Notes under the pieces: generated by a model | Databases searched by the model: none | What the model saw: the letters and a program-made list of their open reading frames with translations, nothing else | What the model was told of the DNA's origin: nothing | Assembly: GCF_015710975.1 (NCBI RefSeq) | Contig: NZ_CP049783.1 | Coordinates: 5,404,001-5,468,000 of the forward strand | From: Paenibacillus polymyxa | Lineage (GTDB): Bacteria > Bacillota > Bacilli > Paenibacillales > Paenibacillaceae | DNA: 64,000 nt | Reading direction: 5' to 3' | Position numbers and translations under genes: made by a program | Shown here: piece after piece, positions 15,267-23,402 of the stretch | Layout of the letters: every line of letters starts with the position of its first letter | Numbering within the stretch: the first letter of the stretch is position 1

Positions 15267-15286
15267 GGAAATCCCTTAAATAGAAG

Positions 15287-15297
15287 AGCCGATTTCC
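15287..15297 (+). terminator. Left arm of a terminator split by an IS
   Basis: AGCCGATTTCC here is the exact complement of GGAAATCGGCT at 16800-16810, which is followed by TTTATTAT. Without the IS and one target-site copy the two arms are 12 bases apart, making an 11-bp terminator for secreted protein A. Confidence 0.8.
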
Positions 15298-15312
15298 TGT
15301 AAGGTTGAACTG

Positions 15313-15360
15313 TGACCCGTAAGATGGACACTTTGAAAAAAGTGACCCACTTACGGGTCA
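15313..15360. terminator. Hairpin at the left end of the IS
   Basis: TGACCCGTAAG pairs perfectly with CTTACGGGTCA and is followed by TTTGTGTTTT. It may shield the transposase genes from incoming transcription, as terminators at IS ends do. Confidence 0.55.
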
Positions 15361-15405
15361 TTTGTGTTTTAATCAAACCATAAAGAGGATTGTGAGGTAA
15401 GATTC

Positions 15406-15848
15406 ATGAGCAATAAGAGAGGTGCTTCCAAAATCTTTAGCGAACAAGAGATTAAACAGCTCGAGGCTAATCCAAATGTGCAAAAAGTGACGGACAAAAC
15501 CATCACTTACGCCCCAGAGTTTAAGGTGGAAGCGGTAAAAGCTTATGAAGCCGGACAGACGCCGATGGATATTTTTCTTAGGGCGGGTTTTGACATCGAC
15601 ACCATTGGACACGAAAAGCCAAAGAAAAGCTTATATGTTGGCGAAATATCTATGCTGCCCATGGAGAGGCCTCTCTTTTAGAGGAGCAACGAGGGAAAGG
15701 AAGTGTGGGCAGACCGCAAACAAACAACTTGTCCACAGAAGAAAAACTGAAGCGTGCCGAAGCGCGCATCAAGTTGCTTGAAGCGGAGAATGACTTCCTA
15801 AAAAAGCTCGAAGCGCTCGAAAAGCAGAAGATGCAGAGGAAACGTTGA
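15406..15848 (+). pseudogene. IS3 orfA (HTH protein), frameshifted
   Basis: The N-terminal frame from the ATG at 15406 encodes a DNA-binding helix-turn-helix region (YAPEFKVEAVKAYEAGQTPM) to about PKKSL at 15633. The continuation is in another frame: CWRNIYAAHGEASLLEEQRG, GRPQTNNLSTEEKLKRAEAR and a leucine zipper ending MQRKR at 15848. A one-base insertion around 15632-15642 (AGCTTATATG) explains the break. OrfA normally binds the IS ends and joins orfB by frameshift; here it overlaps orfB by TTGA. The break differs in place from the usual orfA/orfB frameshift, so it is damage. Confidence 0.8.
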
Positions 15849-16750
15849 CACCCTCCGAGCGCTATCAGATAATCAACCTCACGATCCGACAACATAGCCT
15901 AAAGCGCATGACACGCTACCTGTGCGAACTGTCTCACATCAGTGCAAGCGGCTATTACCGCTGGCTTCATGCCGAGGAGAGACGCCAGTTGCAAGCTCGC
16001 GCAGATGAACATGACTTAGCGCTCATCAAGATGCATTTTGATGCCCTACATGGCAAAGCAGGAGCATTGGTGATTAAAATGAGGCTTGAACGGGAAAATG
16101 GTGTTACTATGAACCACAAAAAGATCCGACGGATCATGCGAACGTACAAACTTGTCGCCACGATTCGGCAAGCTAATCCATACCGTAAAATGGCCAAGGC
16201 GACTCAGGAACACCAGACATGCCCCAACCTGCTAAAACGTCAGCTTGACCAAGGGGAACCAGAAAAAGTATTGCTCACAGATATCACCTATTTGCACTAT
16301 GGTCACGGGCAGTGTGCCTACTTGTCTTGTGTGAAGGATGGGGCAACCAAGCAGATACTTGCTCACTATCTGTCATCTTCTCTGGAGCTCGTCTTGGTGG
16401 AGCGGACGCTGCAGTTGTTAATTGAACGGTTCGATGGCAATGTTCATCCTGAGGCCATCTTGCACTCTGACCAAGGCATGCACTATACCCACCCCAAAAT
16501 TCGCCTTCTGGTCCGTAAAGCAGGCTTCAGGCAGTCTATGTCTCGGAAGGGAAATTGTTGGGACAATGCCTCTATGGAAACATTCTTCGGTCATATGAAG
16601 GATGATCTGGAATACAAATCGTGCGCAACCATTCAAGAATTACGGGCATGCATCGATAACTACATTGCTTACTACAACTCAGGCCGCTACCAATGGGCGT
16701 TAAAAAAGATGACTCCTGACGAATTCAGAAGCCATCTATTGGCTGCTTAA
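15845..16750 (+). CDS. IS3-family transposase orfB
   Basis: The 301-residue protein has the HTH_21 region near the N-terminus and an rve integrase core. The DDE triad is visible as LLTDITYLHY, AILHSDQGMHY and NASMETFFGHMKDDL (D, D, E with the usual 35-residue D-E spacing). It starts at a TTG at 15845 that overlaps the orfA stop as TTGA, so translation probably depends on coupling or frameshifting from orfA. The C-terminus is complete (TPDEFRSHL). With orfA broken upstream, expression may be reduced. It belongs to the IS3 family; the subgroup is not assigned. Confidence 0.93.
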   Translation: MTPSERYQIINLTIRQHSLKRMTRYLCELSHISASGYYRWLHAEERRQLQARADEHDLALIKMHFDALHGKAGALVIKMRLERENGVTMNHKKIRRIMRTYKLVATIRQANPYRKMAKATQEHQTCPNLLKRQLDQGEPEKVLLTDITYLHYGHGQCAYLSCVKDGATKQILAHYLSSSLELVLVERTLQLLIERFDGNVHPEAILHSDQGMHYTHPKIRLLVRKAGFRQSMSRKGNCWDNASMETFFGHMKDDLEYKSCATIQELRACIDNYIAYYNSGRYQWALKKMTPDEFRSHLLAA

Positions 16751-16970
16751 GCGGGCTTTATTCAAAGTGTCCTCAATTGGGGTCACAGTTCAGGTTAAGG
16801 GAAATCGGCTTTTATTATAGGTATTTATTTTCCCAGCTTTCATCCATTTTGCATAAGGTCCTCAAGTCTAGTACGGCTCTTTTTTTACTCTGTGTCTGCA
16901 CTGAATTACCAAATTACCATCTCGGATTCAGGAGCCTTATAAAATACTAAAAATATCTTAAGCATCAAAT

Positions 16971-17369
16971 TTAATCTCTTTGAGCAATACCATAGTCTAT
17001 ACTAATATCACCACCATTAGGCGTTGGTACTGCTTTAAATTTATATTCGCTACTTAAGGAACCAACTGGAGCACTAATATGGCCACTCTTACCTGGTGCG
17101 AGAGTTCTTTTCTGATCTCCATTAATTTTGATCATTACGCTTACATTCCCAGTATTTTTAATCCAGAAATTCACTTTTACCCCATTACTCTTTTTTAATG
17201 GGTATGCAGCCTGAAATTCAGTTCCTGAATAACTGCCACTTTTAACTGCATAATCTTTCGACGAACTTTCAGTCGACTGCGCAAAAGTCGGTAAAGTACC
17301 AACTCCAGCAATTAGACAAACTACCAGAGCAGATGATACTACTCCTTTGAATACGGACTTAAGATTCAT
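16971..17369 (-). CDS. Small secreted protein B (paralogue of 14832-15266)
   Basis: The 132-residue product shares MNLKSVFKGVVSS, GVGTLPTFAQSTESS and most of the mature domain (VNFWIKNTGNVSVMIKINGD, SSEYKFKAVPTPNGGDISID) with protein A, in inverted orientation about 1.7 kb away. It has a Sec signal peptide, and no cysteine in the mature part. AAGGAG nine bases before the ATG at 17369 fixes the start; the frame upstream of it is unsupported. It lacks the NGSRVITPFDM-type segment that follows the signal peptide in protein A. No terminator is obvious; the next 170 bases downstream hold the split terminator of protein A. Function unknown. Confidence 0.8.
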   Translation of the reverse strand: MNLKSVFKGVVSSALVVCLIAGVGTLPTFAQSTESSSKDYAVKSGSYSGTEFQAAYPLKKSNGVKVNFWIKNTGNVSVMIKINGDQKRTLAPGKSGHISAPVGSLSSEYKFKAVPTPNGGDISIDYGIAQRD

Positions 17370-17465
17370 GATCAAGCACTCCTTATTAAATTTTTTTGTA
17401 ACTATTCCGCCTTTACTCGACAGTGAAAAGTTCCTGTCGAAAAAATAACCCACTCTAGCGATTTT

Positions 17466-17941
17466 ATGGTCTCCTTAAGATTCCACTCTAGAAAGGATAG
17501 CATCGCTGAAAGGGTTACAAGAACCAGTATACCCGATTTCAAAGCGCTCGCCCAGACCTATGCTCCCATATATGAATACCCTTTTATCGGAATTTCGCTC
17601 CTGTTTCTCCCGACAAGCCACTTTGTTATTGTGGTCACCGGCCTTATGCTGCGCTCCGACACGCTGGGCGTGACTTCCATTGTTCGTGATCTGGCAATAC
17701 ATCCGCTCTACTATGAAACCCTGATCCACTTCTTTCGATCCTCGGCGTGGTCGTTGGAATCGTTGCGGCTGACCTGGCTTCAAATCATCCGGAAGATGGC
17801 TCAGCTCATGATGGCGGGTGACCGGGTCGTCCTCGTGGGGGATGGCATGAAGCAAGCGAAAAAGGCCGGCGCATGCCCGGCGTGAAGAAAATGCATCAGG
17901 AATCCGAAAACTCATCCCTGCGGTTGCATCAGACTTACTAA
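17466..17941 (+). pseudogene. Truncated DDE transposase remnant
   Basis: The frame encodes the N-terminal part of an IS4/IS5-type transposase common in Paenibacillus: IPDFKALAQTYAPIYEYPFI, FLPTSHFVIVVTGLMLRSDT, LGVTSIVRDLAIHP and VVLVGDGMKQAK. At about 17850 a one-base change shifts the frame; the other frame continues GRRMPGVKKMHQESENSS and then reads unrelated sequence to a TAA at 17939. The catalytic C-terminal two thirds are absent. It is a non-functional relic, and the family name rests on memory of similar proteins. Confidence 0.65.
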
Positions 17942-18026
17942 CAGTGACCAAAGAGAGTTAATTAAAGTGCTTGAGGCAAACGGAAGCTCCGGTAAAATCA
18001 CAATAAGCGAAAACTAAAAATTTAAA

Positions 18027-18056
18027 GGGCGGAATTTACCTCCGCCCTTTTTTGCA
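18027..18056. terminator. Terminator between transposase relic and TolB-like gene
   Basis: AAGGGCGGA pairs with TCCGCCCTT over a 6-base loop and T6 follows on the plus strand; on the minus strand a shorter TTTAAATTT tract follows. It is placed to end the minus-strand TolB-like gene as well. Confidence 0.8.
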
Positions 18057-18785
18057 TTAATTTGTTTTGTATTTATCAAGTTTGAACCATTTTTGAAATT
18101 CACTTTGACTAATTTTTTTAATGGTTTTTACTTTTTTGCTTTCCAAAGAGTATCTATATAGTTTTTTTTGGTCAGATGGATACTCACTTATATAGTCTAA
18201 TGATTTTCCATTTTTATGCCATAAAATCAGACCTGTACTAATGTAATCCGTTTCTCTAGGTAAAAAAGTAAACTCACCTTTTTGGGGATTATATATAGCT
18301 ATGGAGCTTGTGGAAGTATCCCCATATGAGAAAGCAATTTGGTCTGCTTTTGGTGACCAATTATAGGAATTTATCGTTTCAATATTTTTCTTGCCAGCAG
18401 CGCTTAACTGGTCATTTAATACTTGATGTTTTCCATTTTTCATATCGACAAGCAACACCGTCTCCCCTGCGCTACGTCGTGTTTGTATAGCTAGCCAATT
18501 ACTTGAAGGGCATATTGAAACACTCGATATATCACGCAGCTTATCGTCAAATTTATCTGTATGAATTGTGTAAATCTTTTCTCCTTTTTTGATCGTTATT
18601 GATGTAATAAGATTTTTTTCAGTGCTTGGTGCATTTTTCAATTCCGTTTTTTTCGCTGTTAACGTAATATTCTTTTCTTTCCAAATCACTTGGCCTTGGC
18701 TCTCGTTCTTTTTAAATTTTGTTATAGACTGATTCCTTATTTTTAACGCTGAATGACTATCGTGGCTAGATTCCCCTTTCTTCAC
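18057..18785 (-). CDS. TolB-like beta-propeller protein
   Basis: About 242 residues with propeller-like blades such as SICPSSNWLAIQTRRSAGE, NSYNWSPKADQIAFSYG and LILWHKNGKSLDYISEYPS, the WSPDG-type repeats of TolB/WD40-like proteins. No signal peptide or lipobox is seen, though related Bacillales proteins are usually exported, so the N-terminus may have been lost. The start is uncertain: a GTG at 18785 has AAGGA nine bases upstream, and an in-frame TTG at 18809 would add eight residues. Base composition is AT-rich. It is divergent from the broken DUF4367-type gene. No function can be stated. Confidence 0.55.
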   Translation of the reverse strand: MKKGESSHDSHSALKIRNQSITKFKKNESQGQVIWKEKNITLTAKKTELKNAPSTEKNLITSITIKKGEKIYTIHTDKFDDKLRDISSVSICPSSNWLAIQTRRSAGETVLLVDMKNGKHQVLNDQLSAAGKKNIETINSYNWSPKADQIAFSYGDTSTSSIAIYNPQKGEFTFLPRETDYISTGLILWHKNGKSLDYISEYPSDQKKLYRYSLESKKVKTIKKISQSEFQKWFKLDKYKTN

Positions 18786-18973
18786 ATCCAAATTTCCTTC
18801 ATCCCTCAAAGAAGCTAATCTATTTTACCATAAATAACCTTTATATGGTATACTTTTCTATAATCATACTATAAAGCACAGAGCTAATTCCTTACTGGCA
18901 ATTGAGATACTACTTCCTACCGGGGATCCTATCAAATTTTTCTATGGTAACAAAAATGAAAAGGAGACTTACA

Positions 18974-20193
18974 TTGATCTTCAAAAACAAAAGACGCTTG
19001 TACAAGCTATTTGCCGTGGTATTTCTCTTGTTGCTCTTCTTGAGTGCTATCCTGCTCACCAATTTGACGCATACAGAAGAGATCGCCGATCCTGATATGA
19101 ATGCTCGCACAGTCCTTAAAGCAGGAGACACTTCCTCGTTCAAAATTGACAGGCTGAACAGCTCGTTTCAATGGTTTCATAGTCTGGATCGGGCAATCCA
19201 ATTTAAAAAATTTGATTTTAAAGTTCCTGATCATCTGCCCGAGGGTTATCAGCTTGAAATTGTAGATTTGAGTACGCTCTTTTCTGATGCCAACCAAGCT
19301 GATCTTCTTAATATCGTATCCATAATGTTCGTATCGAAATTTGGCAGCAAAAATGAGCAATTTATAGAGATGCTGGCTTCCAAAGGGAAAGAAAATATGT
19401 TGGAACATAATTTACTGTGGGGTGCCCCAAACTCACAAAAGTTAGCACAAACTCAGTTTTTCCAACAAAGTGAGGTTACACTGGGAAATGTAAAAGGCGT
19501 GTTATTCACGAAAAAGCTAGGCTCTCAGCATAATCGAAAAGCAGCCAACAGCTTTGTCTGGCAGGATAACGGTGTATCGTATGTAATCAATTGGGAGAAG
19601 CTCACGCAAAAAGAAATTGAAAAGGTTGTACAATCCTTCACTTTCCCACAGCAAGTCCAACGTGTTCGTTACGACGGAGAAGGGAATTCATTTCCTCTGT
19701 ACGATGAGACGGATTTACTTGCAGCGAAGAATATTCTAGGCTTTAAAGTGAAATTTCCGGGCAGCTTGCTGAACACTCACCTTACGCTGAATGACTCGAT
19801 CTTGTTGAGGGCGGAGGATCAGAATACTAGTTACTCGTTTAGACAAACTGCAGATGCTCTGTGGAACACCTATCGTGCACCGTACAATTCCACAATTTAT
19901 GATGGCCGAATGACGAACTTTTGTTCTATCAAAGTAAAGTGCCGCTTTTTGAAACGACTAAGCTCTCGTTCATTCGTAAGCTGGAGATTAGTGGGGTTGA
20001 AATATCGGCTTACGCCGACAACAACCACGTCTACTTTGGACCCCTCTATTCCAGCAACGACAAATCAAAGCTCAAAAGTCAAACCTACTACTTTTGGAAG
20101 CAAAATAATGTTTATTATGCTACGGCCTTCCTAGGTCTGGATAAAAACCAGGAAGATAGTTTGAGGACTTTAGTTCTCACTCCTCTTCAATAG
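18974..20193 (+). pseudogene. DUF4367-type membrane-anchored protein, frameshifted
   Basis: The start is a TTG at 18974 with AAGGAG seven bases upstream, giving MIFKNKRRLYKLFAVVFLLL, a membrane anchor. The extracellular part has repeated domains of the DUF4367/lipoprotein-sorting type: FDFKVPDHLPEGYQLEIVDL, later VSYVINWEKLTQKEIEKVVQ and NILGFKVKFPGSL. At about 19905-19920 the frame is lost after DGRMT; the neighbouring frame continues ELLFYQSKVPLFETTKLSFI, HVYFGPLYSSNDK and LVLTPLQ to 20193. A single deleted G (ATGACGAAC for ATGACGGAAC) would account for it. Such proteins often act with sigma factors or spore coats; the role here is unknown. Confidence 0.7.
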
Positions 20194-20640
20194 GATTGAA
20201 GTTGCATAATACGTTATCCTCCCCAGTTATGATTTTGGACTCTAGAGCTCTATAAAGAGCTTTATTGGGTCGAGTGTTGCTTTAATTAGGTGAAAAACTA
20301 CCATCGTCTGATGACGCGACTACAAACTAGCTTTTTCTTACGTAAAGCAAGGATTCATTTTCTTCGGTTGTGCTATTTGCTTTATCTGTAAAAAATCAGG
20401 AATTTAGATGCTGAGCAATCTAACTATTTAGTGCTCATGCACTTAAGTCGTATTCAAAAAAATCCACTGTTCATTGTATATGTTTATTCTACTAACCCTT
20501 ATTTTTCTATCAAATAAAATAAAGTAAATCCATTCCAGAGATTTATCCAGTATATATATAAGGCAACTGTGTAAATATAGCCCATTGATCAAAAAAATAT
20601 CAATAGGCTGCAATATAAAAAAACACTATAAGGTTTTGTT
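20194..20640. other. AT-rich intergenic region
   Basis: No credible coding frame is seen in these 447 bases. Weak hairpins occur: AGCTC/GAGCT near 20246-20263 and ATTGAT/ATCAAT near 20584-20604 next to A-runs, the latter perhaps ending the SDR gene. It marks the right edge of the accessory region. Confidence 0.5.
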
Positions 20641-21450
20641 CTAAAACAATAACGACTCTGCCCCGTCAATCACAATTTGTGCGCCAGTGATGTGACGTGA
20701 ATGATCAGATGCCAAGAATGTCACCAAATCAGCAACTTGCTCGGGTTGCCCCGGTCCATCTGCCAACGGCTGATCTCCTTCAGGAAATTGCACAGGGATG
20801 GTAATCTGCTTTAACGCTTCTGATTTCTCCGTGGTTTCATCAATATTTGTCGAAATGGCCCCTGGATAAATGACATTGACACGAATACGGAACTTGGCCA
20901 GCTCTAGGGCTGCCATTTTTGCAAAACCGGTTTGACCTGCCTTCGATGTGCTATAGGCTGACATCCCAAAGCTGGTAAAGCGCTGATTTCCATTAATCGA
21001 GCTGGTAATGATAATGCTGCCGCCACCGTTCTTTTTCAAATGTGGTATTGTATACTTCACCGTCAGGAAGGTGCCATCCAGATTTGTTGACAAGGTTTGC
21101 CGCCAATCCTCAATACTCAGCTCCTCGATTGGTCCGACGACCCCGTTAATCCCCGCATTGGCAAAAATGATATGCAGCCCGCCAAACAATTCAACCGCTT
21201 CCAACACTGCTTTTTCAACACGCACCGGATCGGCAATGTCCACGTCAAAAGCCCGGGCTGACCCTTCACGTATGGCATTAATTTCTCTTTCCGTCTCCAA
21301 AATGCGATCATTACTTACGTCAAAAAGAGCGACATTTGCTCCTTCTCTAGCCATTTGAATGGCCGTTGCCTTGCCAATACCAGAACCTGCACCCGTAATT
21401 AGAGCAGTTTTGCCTTCAAAGCGCGCGCCTCCTGCATATGTATAGCTCAT
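20641..21450 (-). CDS. SDR-family oxidoreductase
   Basis: A classical short-chain dehydrogenase/reductase of 269 residues. The cofactor motif is TGAGSGIG near residue 20, FANAG follows at about residue 90, the catalytic Ser is in TSSINGN and the Tyr/Lys are in SAYSTSKAGQTGF. The C-terminus has FLASDHSRHITGAQIVIDG, usual for this subfamily. The acidic residue after the second strand (FDVSN) suggests NAD(H) rather than NADP(H). Substrate unknown; related proteins are often called glucose 1-dehydrogenase-like. GGGAG precedes the ATG by eight bases. It is monocistronic and lies between the accessory region and the secretion locus. Confidence 0.9.
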   Translation of the reverse strand: MSYTYAGGARFEGKTALITGAGSGIGKATAIQMAREGANVALFDVSNDRILETEREINAIREGSARAFDVDIADPVRVEKAVLEAVELFGGLHIIFANAGINGVVGPIEELSIEDWRQTLSTNLDGTFLTVKYTIPHLKKNGGGSIIITSSINGNQRFTSFGMSAYSTSKAGQTGFAKMAALELAKFRIRVNVIYPGAISTNIDETTEKSEALKQITIPVQFPEGDQPLADGPGQPEQVADLVTFLASDHSRHITGAQIVIDGAESLLF

Positions 21451-21658
21451 ACGTATCGCTCCCTTTCAATAATCTGTATAATCACAAGATTACCCAAAAG
21501 GGTATACTTTATAATCACCATTTTTGCGCATTTTTTGCTGTTCCTTTACGATATTCAGGAAAAGATCGAATATTTCGTGCATTAGTGCATCTTTTCTTCT
21601 TCTCTCTCGTTACATTCCGTAAATATCTTGCCTATTCTCAGTTTTCTATGTATCCATC

Positions 21659-21704
21659 AAAAAAGGACGTTCTACAACCATCGATATGGATGCATACGTC
21701 CTTT
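21659..21704 (-). terminator. Terminator of the secretion-locus operon
   Basis: GGACGT pairs with ACGTCC, extended by AAA/TTT pairs, around a large loop; six T follow on the minus strand just after the phosphatase stop. Confidence 0.8.
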
Positions 21705-21715
21705 GGATTATTCGT

Positions 21716-22552
21716 TTACCACTGCAGCTCAATAAATGCCGCATCATCATCAAGTCCCCCGGTATGAGACGCATCAAGTAATACCTGTATCTGCTCATCA
21801 GGGACAGGCTCGCGAATAGGATCTAAATCGGACAAACCGTCCGTGTATACCTGTAATCTCATTGGCATATCTGCGGGTATGCTTCTTTCGTACCAATGCG
21901 GCTTCCCTCCAATCGGTCCACGGCTTGTAGACCAGCGTTCCGCAGTAGAGAAGGTATGATCAAATAGTTCGCTGATTTCTTCCGTACCCTTCCACAATCG
22001 CAAACGTGAATCCCCTTGCCAGGCAAGTCGGAGACGACCACGGGTACCTCGTTTCGGCAGTTCGATTTTACCGCAAATATACATGGACTGGCTTCCCTGT
22101 CGACGTTTATCTTCCAATACTGAACGCATTAAGCCTGATTCGTGATCCAGAGGCTGCCGATCCAGTTCCTCAGTAGCTGCACCTGCCAGACGCTCAAGAT
22201 ACTCCCTTAATTGATTAGCAGACAGATCCTGTCTCTGTTCCATCCAATCCAGTAAAGAAGAACCCAGATAGCGAGCTGCAAAATCTCCTCGGTAACTGAG
22301 CCCGACACCATCACACAAGACAAAACAACAGACAGATTTATGAATACGTACTGCGGCAAAATCCTGTCCGCTTTCTCCCATACTGGCAGATTCAGCAGAC
22401 CTTCCATAGCCATAACGACACATAAAACGACTGTGATGAGATGATAAAGGCTGATCGCCTGTCTGAGAGCTTATGTAAGCAAATTGCTGAGTCAGCCTTG
22501 CATTCAATCCCTTTTTTTTGCTCGTGGGGAGCAGGGACAGCAGTGGATTCAT
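21716..22552 (-). CDS. PP2C-type protein phosphatase of the secretion locus
   Basis: The 278-residue protein carries the PP2C metal-site motifs in order: GESGQDFAAV, VLCDGVGLSYRGDFAARYL, LAWQGDSRLRLW, QVYTDGLSDL and LDDDAAFIEL. These correspond to the RxxNEDs, DGhGG, GDSR, SDG and DD motifs; all metal-binding aspartates are present, so activity is likely. It lacks a membrane segment. It follows the vWA gene by 12 bases with AAGGAGG upstream and is the last gene before a terminator. Together with the kinase and vWA genes it forms a phosphorylation switch linked to the WXG100 locus. Its substrate is probably the kinase or the secretion machine, which is inference. Confidence 0.85.
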   Translation of the reverse strand: MNPLLSLLPTSKKKGLNARLTQQFAYISSQTGDQPLSSHHSRFMCRYGYGRSAESASMGESGQDFAAVRIHKSVCCFVLCDGVGLSYRGDFAARYLGSSLLDWMEQRQDLSANQLREYLERLAGAATEELDRQPLDHESGLMRSVLEDKRRQGSQSMYICGKIELPKRGTRGRLRLAWQGDSRLRLWKGTEEISELFDHTFSTAERWSTSRGPIGGKPHWYERSIPADMPMRLQVYTDGLSDLDPIREPVPDEQIQVLLDASHTGGLDDDAAFIELQW

Positions 22553-22564
22553 GCTTTTACCTCC

Positions 22565-23317
22565 TTACCGTACAGGCGTTGCAGCTGACATTTGAAAACC
22601 AATGGACACCAGTTCCGCACAGGTTCCAGGCAGCATCATTATGGCTCCTTCACCTAACTGATAATCTGCCTCAAACAGCATTTCCCGATAGCTTTCAGGA
22701 AGCACAGAAGACATATTACGTAATTTCACAGCATGTTCATCCTGCAAAGGCGTATTATGCGTCAGACCTTTCCAGCGACGGGGGTCCTGAATAGGCGTTT
22801 CCAGCAACCTGTCGGATAAAAATATATTTTCCACCAGTACATTGCCATCTGGTACACTCATGTTCATAATGCGCTTCGCAATCGGTTCCGGATCATCGCC
22901 TGTGGAAACACCATCTGTCATATGGCAGACCAAAGGTGCAGGACAATCCTGCATCCCTGGTAATTCCGCCTGCAAAATACGTTCAGCTTGCAAGAAGGCC
23001 TTTGCTGAATCTGAGAATCGTTTGGGTGTCAAATCAGGCAACGAACCAATAGCCGCGATTTCATCAATTCCCTTGACACCATTCAGCAGGTCATATACGT
23101 CGTCACTATAAGCCAAAATTGCAATCCGATAGCGCGCAGTCAACCGATTTCCCTTGGTCGATCGGAAAACCATCTGTCGGATCGCCAGTGATATAGCTTC
23201 GTATACAACGTCAATACGCCGCCGCCCTTCCATCAGCATATTCATCGATGCGCTGATGTCAATCAGGTAAATGATCAGGGCGGGAGTACGTTGTGAAGCC
23301 TGTATTGTATAATTCAT
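22565..23317 (-). CDS. von Willebrand factor A domain protein (TerY-like)
   Basis: A single vWA domain of 250 residues. The MIDAS metal site is visible as LIDISASMNM (DxSxS) with the later MTDGVSTGDDPE; a middle threonine or aspartate is within AYSDDVYDLL. The C-terminal part (SMSSVLPESYREMLFEAD-like region) resembles TerY-type proteins that work with a PP2C phosphatase and a kinase. No signal peptide or membrane helix is present. The start has GAGGGGAG somewhat far upstream (13 bases), so the exact start is less certain. It lies between the kinase and the phosphatase genes. Role inferred: adaptor or scaffold for the phospho-switch. Confidence 0.82.
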   Translation of the reverse strand: MNYTIQASQRTPALIIYLIDISASMNMLMEGRRRIDVVYEAISLAIRQMVFRSTKGNRLTARYRIAILAYSDDVYDLLNGVKGIDEIAAIGSLPDLTPKRFSDSAKAFLQAERILQAELPGMQDCPAPLVCHMTDGVSTGDDPEPIAKRIMNMSVPDGNVLVENIFLSDRLLETPIQDPRRWKGLTHNTPLQDEHAVKLRNMSSVLPESYREMLFEADYQLGEGAIMMLPGTCAELVSIGFQMSAATPVR

Positions 23318-23402
23318 GGTTTGTACATGCTCCCCTCAGTTACCTTCGATCTGTATCTGTTTCCTAATCTATCATTCCGCCATTATATAAACATATGAAA
23401 CA

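Larger units (their letters stand above)
15306..16792 (+). mobile_element. IS3-family insertion sequence (1487 bp)
   Basis: The ends are 32-base inverted repeats, 25 of 32 identical, each beginning TGAACTGTGACCC and ending GGACACTTTGAA (15306-15337 and 16761-16792). They are flanked by a 3-bp direct repeat GGT (15303-15305 and 16793-16795), as expected for IS3. It carries a frameshifted orfA and an intact orfB with a DDE core. It lies in the loop of a transcription terminator between two inverted secreted-protein genes. Its low damage and clean target duplication suggest a recent insertion, though the orfA frameshift probably makes it dependent on other copies. Confidence 0.93.

Noticed and set aside
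17475..17951. Minus-strand frame of 158 codons opposite the transposase relic
   Set aside because: The plus-strand frame matches a transposase; the minus frame has no recognisable content.
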